This document shows positions 53,865 to 61,918 of a stretch of DNA of 64,000 bases, in pieces. Origin of the DNA: CAWFLT01 sp963816795 (GTDB taxonomy: Bacteria; Acidobacteriota; Vicinamibacteria; Vicinamibacterales; SCN-69-37). Location of the stretch: positions 1 through 64,000 of the forward strand of contig CAWFLT010000001.1 of assembly GCA_963816795.1 (NCBI GenBank), read 5' to 3'. The notes beneath the pieces are model-generated. The model was not told the origin of the DNA, did not search any database, and worked only from the letters and a program-made list of their open reading frames with translations. Every line of letters begins with the position of its first letter. Positions within the stretch are counted from its first letter, which is position 1. A program made the position numbers and the translations under genes.

Positions 53865-54634
53865 TTGATAAGGGCCTTGATCTGCACCGGGAGATCGAAC
53901 GCGGTTGGTGGCACGACATCGAACTCGTATCCCGTGATGGTCAAGGTCTGCTCGATGCCCATCGTGCGCTGCAGCATCACATGCGGCACCATGAAGCCCT
54001 GCACTTTCCGATAGTCGCGCAGCACGCTCGTCGAGGGCGTAATGCCCATCGGCGTTTCACGCGACGCCTCGGTACCAATCTGGAGTCCGGTCTCAACGTC
54101 GAAGTACTCCACTTGCTCGCTTCCCGACAGCGTGACGATCTTCAGCTTCGTCGTCTTGCGGCCGTCGAACGTCTCGGTGCCGACCACGGCCGCTTCTTTC
54201 ACATGGTCCGGACCGTGAAGGGTGGCGTCGAAGTACGAGTCGTCCGCCGTCTCCGACAACTGACGTCCTTTGAGGATTGCCGGTCCGGTCACCGGATCCA
54301 TCGTCCACCCGACCTTGCCGTCGTATCCCGATTCAATCTGTCCGAGGCCGGGGACGGTGACTTTGATGATCATCTTGTCGGGACGCGCCGCCGCCATCTC
54401 GAACTCTCCGGACACGCCTTGCGCCACCATCGTGAACGTGCCGCGCGCCCGGATCGACTTCAGCGCCTTGTAGGCCTTTTCCCCACCGATCGCCGCGACA
54501 TGGCGGGCAATGACCTCCTTCGCGGTAGGCGTCGCCGCCTGCCTCGCCAGGCCGATTGTCGTCATCGCCAGCACCAACACCCCGACCAGGAGCGGCCAGG
54601 CCGGCAATCCACCTCGGGCGAAACGTCTCAACAT
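53861..54634 (-). CDS. LolA-like outer membrane lipoprotein-sorting family protein
   Basis: 257 residues with a signal peptide (1-34) and a LolA/LolB-like beta fold: KEVIARHVAAIGGEKAYKALKSIRARG, GEFEMAAARPDKMIIKVTVPG, then VEYFDVETGLQIG. Likely periplasmic and lipid-binding. Starts at 54634 after GGGAGCC. It overlaps the next gene (S41 peptidase) by GTGA, so they are coupled. Confidence 0.82.
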   Translation of the reverse strand: MLRRFARGGLPAWPLLVGVLVLAMTTIGLARQAATPTAKEVIARHVAAIGGEKAYKALKSIRARGTFTMVAQGVSGEFEMAAARPDKMIIKVTVPGLGQIESGYDGKVGWTMDPVTGPAILKGRQLSETADDSYFDATLHGPDHVKEAAVVGTETFDGRKTTKLKIVTLSGSEQVEYFDVETGLQIGTEASRETPMGITPSTSVLRDYRKVQGFMVPHVMLQRTMGIEQTLTITGYEFDVVPPTAFDLPVQIKALIK

Positions 54635-54660
54635 GTGTGGCTCCCTTGTCTCGATAATAG

Positions 54661-54863
54661 AGCGGTTTGCTATTTTGCGGTGGGCAGAGCGGTTTCCACG
54701 TCGCTGTAGCAAGCTGAGATGGGGGAGATTTGCCAGGAGGGGACGGGTCTCGCTGGCGCGAGCCCGTCCCCCTCCTGTGCAAATCTCCCCATCCCGGCGG
54801 TGGCGCGGCGGAAACCGCTATAGCCGTTTTCGCTTCGCTACACCAAAGTGAAAACGGCTATAG
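54661..54863. repeat. Nested hairpins upstream of the LolA-like gene
   Basis: A long hairpin of about 75 bases at 54718-54793 (GGGGGAGATTTG / CAAATCTCCCC and GGACGGG / CCCGTCC) and a second at 54818-54863 (CTATAGCCGTTTTC / GAAAACGGCTATAG). An outer pair AGCGGTTTCC (54689) and GGAAACCGCT (54810) could enclose the first. No gene is seen in 54635-54923. The divergent genes start on both sides. Confidence 0.85.
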
Positions 54864-54923
54864 GCAGTCGAGTATGGACGACCCGGGCACTCCGTGAAAA
54901 GATAGAGGCGAGGCGACCCCGGC

Positions 54924-55142
54924 ATGCTCAAAGGCTCACGCGAGGGCATCGTGCACCGAATCCAGCCGGTGTCGATTCACGGCCAGATCTCGCTCGACGT
55001 CTTCTGGCTCGATCCTGAAGATCCTGAACAGGAAATCCGTCATGCCCGCGTCGGCGACGAGTCGGTGCCGCGCGGCATGGACGTCGGAGACCGCGTCACC
55101 CTGCACTACCTCATGGGGATGGTGACACAGATCACGAAGTAG
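54924..55142 (+). CDS. Small hypothetical protein
   Basis: 72 residues, beta-rich and acidic (IHGQISLDVFWLDPEDPEQEI; VGDRVTLHYLMGMVTQITK). Small SH3 or OB-like fold is possible. No family recognised. It has its own ATG but only a weak ribosome site, and codon use like its neighbours. Confidence 0.6.
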   Translation: MLKGSREGIVHRIQPVSIHGQISLDVFWLDPEDPEQEIRHARVGDESVPRGMDVGDRVTLHYLMGMVTQITK

Positions 55143-55460
55143 ATACCGCGCGGCGCGAGCCGCGGAGCAGCGCCGCGCGCCCGAGGCGTGGGGGTGGGGC
55201 CCCACGCCAGTAAGTAAAAAGGCCGAGCTCGCGCCTGAGCAGCGCCGCGCGCCCGAGGAGTGGGGGTGGGGCCCCACGCCAGTAAGTCAAGCTGGCCATC
55301 TTCAATTAAGGGCGTGGGGGCCCACCCCCACGCCTCGGGCGCTCGCCGCGGCTCCGCAGGACGCGGCGAGCGGTGTCATCTTTGGTTCAATGCGCGGGGG
55401 CCCCACCCCCACGCCTCGGGCGCTCGCCGCGGCTCCGCAACACGCGACGAGCGGTGTCAT
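55143..55460. repeat. Cluster of four GC-rich repeat copies
   Basis: Two reverse copies at about 55185-55217 and 55255-55290, each ending CACGCCAGTAAGT, and two forward copies at about 55310-55345 and 55393-55425 with GCTCGCCGCGGCTCCGC tails. Forward and reverse copies meet near 55300. The last forward copy supplies the C-terminal residues of the MFS gene. Confidence 0.88.
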
Positions 55461-56685
55461 CTACTGAATTGTCCTTCCGCTTGGTCTCCGGAATCACGAA
55501 CCAGAACAGCGATGCGGCGATGTACGCAGCCGAGGCGAGTGCGAGCGCGGCTGAATAGCCGTGAGACTGCGCGACGCTGCCGGCCACCGTCGGAGCAATG
55601 GCGCTCGCGAGGCGGCCAATGTTGTAGGTGAAGCCTTGCGCGGTCGCGCGGACGGCCGTGGGATAGAGCTCGGCGGTGACGACGCCGAAGCCGCTGAAGT
55701 GGCCGGTGGCGAAGAAGCTCGTCACCGGACCGAGCGCGAGGAGCATCCACACGCTCGACGTCGATGTGTACGCGAGGACGAGGCCGGCCGCAAGCAGGAG
55801 ATACATCACGTAGGTGCGCTTCCGGCCGATCGCGTCGCTGATGTATCCGAACGTCACGTAGCCCAGCCAGGTGCCGACCTGGTTGGCGAAGATGAGCCCG
55901 TTCATCATCGCGTTGCTGAGGCCGATGCCGCCACTCGACACCGGAGCCCGCAGGTAGGACGGGACCCAGGTGTTGAAGCCCCAGTAGGCGAACAAGGTAC
56001 AGGCGTTCATCATTGCGAGCGCGAGTGTAATCAGGAGCATCGGGCCGCCGATCGCCTGTCCGATCGACACCCGCACAGACGACGCGCGCGACTCGCGCCA
56101 GACACGTGGCTCCTCGACGCCACGACGAATCCAGAACGTGAGCAGGGCGGGAAGCACACCAGCGTAGAACACGGCGCGCCAGTCGAGCCCGGCGACATCC
56201 TGCACGAACCAGGCGACGAGCGTCGCGAGCATGTAGCCGATCGCCCACGAGCTCTGCATGAACGCCAGCGCCTTCGCGCGATGCCGATCCGGCCACGTCT
56301 CGGAAACCAGCGCCGCGCCACTCGCCCACTCGCCGCCCATGCCGAGCCCGAGCAGAATCCGGAACACCGCGAGCTGCACGGCCGACTGCGCAAACCCGCA
56401 CGCCGCGGTGAAGATCGAGTAGAGCAGCACGCTCAGCATCAACGCCCGCGTCCGTCCCCAGCGGTCGGCCAGCAGGCCGAAGACCAGTCCGCCGATCGCC
56501 GCCGACACCAGCATCAGCGATTGCAGGAAGCCCGACGTCTTCTGATCGAGCGAGAGCGACGCCATCAACGACGGCAACACGAGCGCGTACAACATCACGT
56601 CGAACGCGTCGAGCATCCACCCGAGGGACGCCGCGACCAGGGCGCGCTTCGCCTGAGGGCTGCCGGCTCGCCACCACTCAAACAT
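55387..56685 (-). CDS. MFS transporter, AAHS/sialate-like
   Basis: 432-residue, 12-helix transporter with DAFDVMLYALVLPSLMASL in helix 1, motif A GLLADRWGRTRALM, GGEWASGAALVSETWPDRHRAKAL in helix 4-5, and GFGVVTAELYPTAVRATAQGF in helix 10-11. The last 25 residues are repeat-derived. It overlaps the end of the HyuA-HyuB frame by eight bases (20 if ATG 56697 is used), so cotranslation and transport of the hydantoin/oxoproline-type substrate are likely. Confidence 0.87.
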   Translation of the reverse strand: MFEWWRAGSPQAKRALVAASLGWMLDAFDVMLYALVLPSLMASLSLDQKTSGFLQSLMLVSAAIGGLVFGLLADRWGRTRALMLSVLLYSIFTAACGFAQSAVQLAVFRILLGLGMGGEWASGAALVSETWPDRHRAKALAFMQSSWAIGYMLATLVAWFVQDVAGLDWRAVFYAGVLPALLTFWIRRGVEEPRVWRESRASSVRVSIGQAIGGPMLLITLALAMMNACTLFAYWGFNTWVPSYLRAPVSSGGIGLSNAMMNGLIFANQVGTWLGYVTFGYISDAIGRKRTYVMYLLLAAGLVLAYTSTSSVWMLLALGPVTSFFATGHFSGFGVVTAELYPTAVRATAQGFTYNIGRLASAIAPTVAGSVAQSHGYSAALALASAAYIAASLFWFVIPETKRKDNSVDDTARRVLRSRGERPRRGGGAPAH

Positions 56686-59600
56686 TGGGGGCGCCATAGC
56701 CGCCGCCGCCCGGAGTTTCGATGCGGAGGCGATCCCCTGCGCGCAGCCGGAGCTCGATCTTGCCGGGAAGCGCCTCGGCCTGGCCGTCGCGGATGAGCGT
56801 GTTGCGGCCGACGCCGCCCGGGCCGCCGCCGGCGGCGCCGTACGGGGAGCGGCGGCGGCGCTCGGACAACACCGTGACCGACGTGTCGGTGAGCATTTCG
56901 TACTCGCGCACGATGCCTTCGCCGCCGCGATATTCGCCGCTGCCCGCGCTGTCCTTGCGCAGCGCATACTGACGGATCCGCACCGGAAGATAACGCTCGA
57001 TCGCCTCCACAGGGGTGTTGCGCGTATTGCTCATGTGCGTGTGCACCCCCGACAGGCCCGGCAGGCCGCGGCGCGCGCCCATGCCCCCGCCGATCGTCTC
57101 GTAGTAGGCAAACCGCTGGCCGGTCAACGGATGGACGCCGCCCATCGTGACGTTGTTCATCGTGCCCTGACTGGCGGCTGGCATGCGATCCGGCACAGCC
57201 TTCGCCAACGCGCCAAACACGACATCAGTGATCCGCTGCGAGGTTTCGACGTTGCCGCCAGCCACCGCCGACGGCCGCACCGCATTGACGATCGTCCCCT
57301 GCGGCGCGATGACGGTCAGCGGGCGCCCGACCCCGGCGTTGTACAACACGTCATCGGCGACGAGGCAGCGAAACACGTACAGGCACGCGGACAGCGTCAT
57401 GGCGTAGTTGGCGTTGACGCTGCCTTCGACCTGCGGATCGGAGCCGGTGAAGTCCACCGTGGCGCGGTCGCCGGCGATCGTGATGGCGGCGCGGATCCGG
57501 ACTGGCGTGTCGGCGAAGCCGGTGTCGTCGAGTGCGTCCTCGAACTCGTACCGCCCGTTGGGCACCTGCCGGATGGCGGCGCGTACGACGCGCGCGGTGT
57601 AGTCCTGGAGCGCCGCCGCGTACGCAAACACGCGGGCGCGCCCATACCGCTCGACCGTTTTGCGCAGCCGAGTCTCGGCAACGCGATTGGCCGCGATCTG
57701 GGCGGTGAGATCCCCCTCGCGCTCCGCAGGCGTCCGCACGTTGGCGAGCAGCAGCGCCATGATGTCCGGCAGGATCTCGCCGCGTCGCGCCAGTCGGATG
57801 GGCGGCAGGATGAGCCCCTCCTGATAGATCTCTCGCGCCACCGGCATCGATCCGGGACTCATCCCGCCGACGTCCGAGTGATGCGCCCGATTCGCCACGT
57901 AGAACGACGGGCGCGCGTCCTTCGCCAGAAACACCGGCGACACGAGGGTGATATCCGGCAGGTGGGTCCCGCCATGAAACGGATCGTTCAACATGACGAT
58001 GTCGCCCGGCTCGAGCCTGAACGCATCGATCGCCGCCCGCACCGACAACGGCATCGCGCCAAGATGGACCGGCATGTGATCGCCCTGGGCGATGGTCTCG
58101 CCGCGCGCGTCGTACACCGCACAGGAGTAATCCAACCGCTCCTTGATGTTCGGCGAGAAGCCCGTCCGGCACAGCGTCACACCCATCTCTTCCGCGATGG
58201 ACAGAAACACGTTCTTGAAAATCTCGAACTCGACGGGGTGGATCTTCATCGTCAACTTCCTGTCATTTTCCAAACGCGTAGCGCGGATTGGGCTGCAATC
58301 CGCGTGCAGTTGGCGGGCCGCAACCCGGCCCCGCCCTACGTACTGCCGCGCAGCCTCCTGGTGCCAACTGCCTCCTGCCTGGTGCCTGCACGGATCAGTC
58401 ACGTTCCCATGCCCATCGACGGTGAACCGCCAGCTCGGGGGAACGACAATCGTCGCCTCGCCACCAGTGATAATCGCCGGGCCTCGTGCGTGGGAACCTG
58501 GCGGGCAGCCGTCCCAGCGGTAGTACGCGGTCCGCACATCGCGTCCATCGAAGCGCGCAGCGCGCAGGGCGGCCGGCCTCGGCACCGTACGCCGGCGGAT
58601 CCGCGTGAACGGCAGCGAGGGCTTCGTCGTCAGTCCGGTCGCGCGGACGCGGACCGCGACGACCTCAGCCGCCCGGTCCGGATTGGCATAGCCGTACAGC
58701 TGTTCGTGACGACGATCGAACGCCGACCGAAAGTCCGTGGAGATGGGCACGGTGATCTCGTACGACTGCCCGACGTAGCGCACGTCCACCAGCCGTTCGA
58801 TGCGTACGCGCGCGCCGGCAAATCCCTCGAACCGAAGCTCTCGTCGCGCTCGCGAGACGAGCGGCGCGGTCGCGGCCTCGAGCGCGCGTGCGCGCAGCCG
58901 ATCGGTGCGATCGATCACGCTCGCCGAGTAGTCGCGGGTCACGTCGGCGACGAGCATGCCCAGGGCCGACAGGACCCCGGCATGCCGGGGAACCAGCACG
59001 GTCCCGATGTCGAGCCGCGCGGCAATCTCTGCCGCGTGCATGCCTCCCGCGCCGCCGAACGCCACGAGCGCGAAGCGCCGTGGATCGTGTCCGCGCTCGA
59101 CCGAGACGACGCGAATGGCGCGCTCCATGTTGGCGTTGGCGACGCGCACGATGCCTTCCGCCAACTCCGGCACGCGGAGATCGAGCGACTTCGCCAGCGA
59201 GGCCGCGACCCGTCGCGTGCGCTCCACGTCCAGCGCCATGCGGCCACCGAGAAACCACTGGGGATCGAGCCGGCCGAGGAGAAGATTGGCGTCGGTCACG
59301 GTCAGCTCCGTTCCGGCGCCATAGCAGACGGGACCAGGCTGACTGCCGGCGCTCCGCGGGCCGACGCGCAGTGCGCCTCCGCTGTCGACATGCGCGATCG
59401 ATCCGCCTCCAGCTCCGACGGTGTGAATGTCTATCACCGGCAGCCGAATCGGAAAGTCCCCCACCGTCGAGTCCGTGGTCGTCGCGATGTCGTGGTCGAT
59501 CAGGCTGACGTCGGTTGACGTCCCGCCCATGTCGAACGAGATCGTGCGATCGAACCCGGCCGCGCCGGCCACGGCGCGCGCGCCGACGACGCCGCCGGCA

Positions 59601-60352
59601 GGGCCCGACAAGACGGTGCGGACGGCCTGGGCGCGGGCCGCTGCGGCCGAGATGGAGCCGCCGTTCGACTGCATGACGGACAGCCGCCGCCGGCCGACAC
59701 CGGCCTCGAGCGTCGCGAGATACCGATCGATGAGGGGCGTGACGTACGCATTGACCACCGTCGTGCTCCAGCGCTCGAACTCGCGGTACTCGGGCAGCAC
59801 TTCGTGAGAGGCCGAGACGGTCCAGCCTTCGGCGCGGAGCGCCCGCGCGATCCACGCCTCGTGGGAAGGGTTGGCGTAGGCGTGAAGCAGGCAGACGGCG
59901 ACGACATCCGCACCACTGCCATCGAGCGCGCTGACGATGCGTTGAATCTCGGCGTCGGTCAGCGGCGTCAGCACGGCCCCAGCCGCGTCGAGCCGCTCGA
60001 CCGCGCCAATCGTCAAGGCGGCGTCGACGATCGGTCGGGGCAGCGGGAGGAAAATGTTGTAGAGCTCGGCGCGCGTCTGACGGCCAATGCGGATGACGTC
60101 CTGGAACCCGTCGGTGGTCACCAGCGCGACCCGGGCTCCCTTCCGTTCGAGCACCGCATTGGTGGCGACTGTTGACCCGTGAACGACGTCAGCCGTCGCC
60201 GAGGCGCCCGCCAACTGTCCGAGACCGGACAATATCGCAGCTGCCGGGTCTGCCGGAGTGCTGCGCACCTTGTGGACCTGGAGCCCATCCGGCCCGAGCC
60301 GGACGAAATCGGTGAAGGTCCCGCCAGTGTCGATGCCGATGCGGTCGGACAC
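56678..60352 (-). CDS. HyuA-HyuB hydantoinase/5-oxoprolinase, joined by read-through of a repeat
   Basis: One open frame of 1224 residues from a GTG at 60352. The first ~640 residues are HyuA (IGIDTGGTFTDFV; FDMGGTSTDVSLID; FGGAGGMHA), and the second half is HyuB, from MKIHPVEFEIFKNVF, with GDHMPVHLGAMPLS, NDPFHGGTHLPDITLV and GGGMGARRG to the end. Together they cleave cyclic imides with ATP. The ~55-residue joint is coded by intergenic repeat DNA (58262-58415). HyuB still has its own ATG (58249) and AGGAAG site, so separate HyuB is probably also made. A fused frame resembles eukaryotic 5-oxoprolinase in layout only. Confidence 0.9.
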   Translation of the reverse strand: MSDRIGIDTGGTFTDFVRLGPDGLQVHKVRSTPADPAAAILSGLGQLAGASATADVVHGSTVATNAVLERKGARVALVTTDGFQDVIRIGRQTRAELYNIFLPLPRPIVDAALTIGAVERLDAAGAVLTPLTDAEIQRIVSALDGSGADVVAVCLLHAYANPSHEAWIARALRAEGWTVSASHEVLPEYREFERWSTTVVNAYVTPLIDRYLATLEAGVGRRRLSVMQSNGGSISAAAARAQAVRTVLSGPAGGVVGARAVAGAAGFDRTISFDMGGTSTDVSLIDHDIATTTDSTVGDFPIRLPVIDIHTVGAGGGSIAHVDSGGALRVGPRSAGSQPGPVCYGAGTELTVTDANLLLGRLDPQWFLGGRMALDVERTRRVAASLAKSLDLRVPELAEGIVRVANANMERAIRVVSVERGHDPRRFALVAFGGAGGMHAAEIAARLDIGTVLVPRHAGVLSALGMLVADVTRDYSASVIDRTDRLRARALEAATAPLVSRARRELRFEGFAGARVRIERLVDVRYVGQSYEITVPISTDFRSAFDRRHEQLYGYANPDRAAEVVAVRVRATGLTTKPSLPFTRIRRRTVPRPAALRAARFDGRDVRTAYYRWDGCPPGSHARGPAIITGGEATIVVPPSWRFTVDGHGNVTDPCRHQAGGSWHQEAARQYVGRGRVAARQLHADCSPIRATRLENDRKLTMKIHPVEFEIFKNVFLSIAEEMGVTLCRTGFSPNIKERLDYSCAVYDARGETIAQGDHMPVHLGAMPLSVRAAIDAFRLEPGDIVMLNDPFHGGTHLPDITLVSPVFLAKDARPSFYVANRAHHSDVGGMSPGSMPVAREIYQEGLILPPIRLARRGEILPDIMALLLANVRTPAEREGDLTAQIAANRVAETRLRKTVERYGRARVFAYAAALQDYTARVVRAAIRQVPNGRYEFEDALDDTGFADTPVRIRAAITIAGDRATVDFTGSDPQVEGSVNANYAMTLSACLYVFRCLVADDVLYNAGVGRPLTVIAPQGTIVNAVRPSAVAGGNVETSQRITDVVFGALAKAVPDRMPAASQGTMNNVTMGGVHPLTGQRFAYYETIGGGMGARRGLPGLSGVHTHMSNTRNTPVEAIERYLPVRIRQYALRKDSAGSGEYRGGEGIVREYEMLTDTSVTVLSERRRRSPYGAAGGGPGGVGRNTLIRDGQAEALPGKIELRLRAGDRLRIETPGGGGYGAPNV
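58249..58264 (-). promoter_or_regulatory. Internal ribosome binding site and start for HyuB
   Basis: AGGAAG followed after six bases by the ATG at 58249 marks a likely independent start of HyuB inside the fused frame. The protein from here (523 residues) has the normal HyuB length. Confidence 0.7.
58265..58415. repeat. Repeat DNA read through between HyuA and HyuB
   Basis: Contains GTAGCGCGGATTGGGCTGCAATCCGC hairpin parts, GGCGGGCC...GGCCCCGCC, CCCGCCCTACGTA as at 47.4 kb, and a GTGCCAACTGCCTCCTGCCTGGTGCC heptamer-like tract resembling the GTGCTAG tract at 60.37 kb. It is open in the frame joining HyuA to HyuB. Confidence 0.75.
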
Positions 60353-60362
60353 GGCGGAGTAA

Positions 60363-60394
60363 GGGTGCTGGGTGCTAAGTGCTAGGTGCTCGCG
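60363..60394. repeat. GTGCTGG/GTGCTAG heptamer repeat
   Basis: About four units of GTGCTGG, GTGCTAA and GTGCTAG in a row directly before the HyuA start. Another of the heptamer families in this window. Confidence 0.75.
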
Positions 60395-60399
60395 CGTAC

Positions 60400-60429
60400 A
60401 AAAAAAAGGCCCGCGAGACGCGGGCCTTT
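60400..60429 (-). terminator. Intrinsic terminator after the DGQHR gene
   Basis: An 11-bp perfect stem AAAGGCCCGCG/CGCGGGCCTTT with a three-base loop, followed on the minus strand by eight T. It should end transcription from the DGQHR gene before hyuA. It is the only textbook intrinsic terminator seen in the window. Confidence 0.9.
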
Positions 60430-60669
60430 CCGCGGGCAACCTGGCTCCCCAGCTCTTTACGGCACTTGCCGCAAATTCAGGCGACCCGCACTGTATGGTA
60501 CGCAAGGCTCGTACCTGAATTGCTTGCGAGGAATTTCGAAGGATTCGCGCCGCGCCTTCAAGAAGTCAGCAAAACCCCCATGTAGAACTTTCTTGCACAA
60601 GGCAAAGATTACAGTTCAGGACACGAGCGCACTTTATGCGACACGAGCGACACACGATCCAACTTCTCC
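60430..60669. other. AT-richer intergenic region with nested hairpins
   Basis: 240 bases without a credible gene. AATTCAGG (60474) pairs with CCTGAATT (to 60521), and within it GGTACG pairs with CGTACC (60497-60515), giving a two-level structure. The rest is AT-richer than the surroundings. It could be a long 3' UTR of the DGQHR gene, the hyuA promoter, or a small RNA. Confidence 0.4.
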
Positions 60670-61800
60670 TCAGACCATCGCGCCTTCGGGGTATTGAAGC
60701 GCCAATCGCAGTTCTTTCGCGAGCTGATCAACGGTCGAGCCTGATCGCTTCCACGCCCCGTCGGTTTCGAAACGCAGATCGCCGATGCGGCGGCCCCATG
60801 GCGCGATGACGCGACCGATCGCACGGAAGTCGGCGCGGTCGGCGTGCTGCTGATCGAGCCGACGGACGATGTCGGGAGCGACGCGGATGAAGGCGCGCAG
60901 CGCGGGCGCCGTCTTGATGCTGTACTTTCGGCCCGCCCAGGCGGCGCCGAACACCATCGCGACCTGGCGGAGATAGTTGACGAAGAACCGGCTCGCCTCC
61001 TGGAGGAACTCGTCGCCCTTCTTGCCGGGACCGAACGCGTCGGTGGCAAACAGCTTCTTCAGCTCCTGCGCGAGCGGCGCCTGGGCCACACGGCCGCGGC
61101 CGACGCCGAGCAGCTTGATCTCGCCGTGCAGCGGCGACTCCTCGCGTTCCGCCAGCGCGCGGACGATGTCGTGCGCTGCAGCGAGACTCTCATCGCGATA
61201 CAGCTGACGGCCCGAGAGCGACACGAGATGTGAGGCGTTCAGCCGCGTGTGCTTCGCGTTGATCGTGACGAACATCTGGACGACGTGATCTTCGGGGAGC
61301 CGGTCGAAGATGACGGCCGGGACGGTGAAGTTCTCGTCGCCGAAATGTTCGATCCCCGCGTGCAGCGCGAGCAGGCGGTGCTGTCCGTCGATCGCCCGCA
61401 GGATGCCCTCGCGCTCCGGCACCTTGAGGATGCCGAGCGACGGCTCACCGGCGACGGGCTCGAACTTCAACGGCTCGTCGCAGGAGATGATGACGGCGCC
61501 GGCGATGGACGGCAGGTCGCGCGCCTGGCGGCATTGCTCGTAGTACTGGACGAGCTCGTCGATCTTCTTGCGGATGATCTGGCGTTGATACGCCTTCTCA
61601 TTGGAGGCAATTCGGCGTTCGAGCAGGTCCCAGCGGACCTTCGATTGGTGCGAACTGCCTCGCACGCCCGGAGCCGTGCCCTGCTCCCCGTAGTTCAACA
61701 CCTCGAAGCGGACGAGTTTGTCGATGTCCTTGGCGGTCAGGGAAGCCTGATAGAATTGCACGCCAAATTGCTGCATTTTGAGCGCGGCGACGCTGATCAT
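60670..61800 (-). CDS. DGQHR-domain protein, DndB-like
   Basis: 376-residue protein with the hallmark GILRAIDGQHRLLAL (about residue 135) of the DGQHR family, whose DndB members regulate or act with DNA phosphorothioation genes and are distantly ParB-like. Further conserved parts are VPAVIFDRLPEDHVVQMFVTINAKHTRLNASHLVSL. No dndC, dndD, dndE or restriction genes are nearby, so it is an orphan here. It has a strong own promoter (61863-61891) and its own terminator, so it is a single-gene unit. Confidence 0.85.
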   Translation of the reverse strand: MISVAALKMQQFGVQFYQASLTAKDIDKLVRFEVLNYGEQGTAPGVRGSSHQSKVRWDLLERRIASNEKAYQRQIIRKKIDELVQYYEQCRQARDLPSIAGAVIISCDEPLKFEPVAGEPSLGILKVPEREGILRAIDGQHRLLALHAGIEHFGDENFTVPAVIFDRLPEDHVVQMFVTINAKHTRLNASHLVSLSGRQLYRDESLAAAHDIVRALAEREESPLHGEIKLLGVGRGRVAQAPLAQELKKLFATDAFGPGKKGDEFLQEASRFFVNYLRQVAMVFGAAWAGRKYSIKTAPALRAFIRVAPDIVRRLDQQHADRADFRAIGRVIAPWGRRIGDLRFETDGAWKRSGSTVDQLAKELRLALQYPEGAMV

Positions 61801-61862
61801 TGGCGAACGGGCCCTTTCGTGCCCCGCGGCACGCCTTGGATGCTTTCGGCGTGTGGCCCGCG

Positions 61863-61891
61863 ATTGTATGTGCCACGGGGCCCAATCTCAA
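61863..61891 (-). promoter_or_regulatory. Promoter of the DGQHR gene
   Basis: On the minus strand TTGAGA (61886-61891) and TACAAT (61863-61868) are 17 bases apart, predicting a start near 61856 and a 55-base leader with a short CGTGCC/GGCACG hairpin. Confidence 0.7.
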
Positions 61892-61918
61892 GCTTACCGC
61901 CATCAAGGAGTTAGAGTG

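Noticed and set aside
57035..59518. 827-residue plus-strand ORF opposite the hyu locus
   Set aside because: Shadow ORF of a clearly conserved gene on the minus strand in GC-rich DNA.
60670..61800. DNA phosphorothioation or other defence island
   Set aside because: Only one DGQHR gene is present; no dnd, ssp, restriction or nuclease partner lies nearby.
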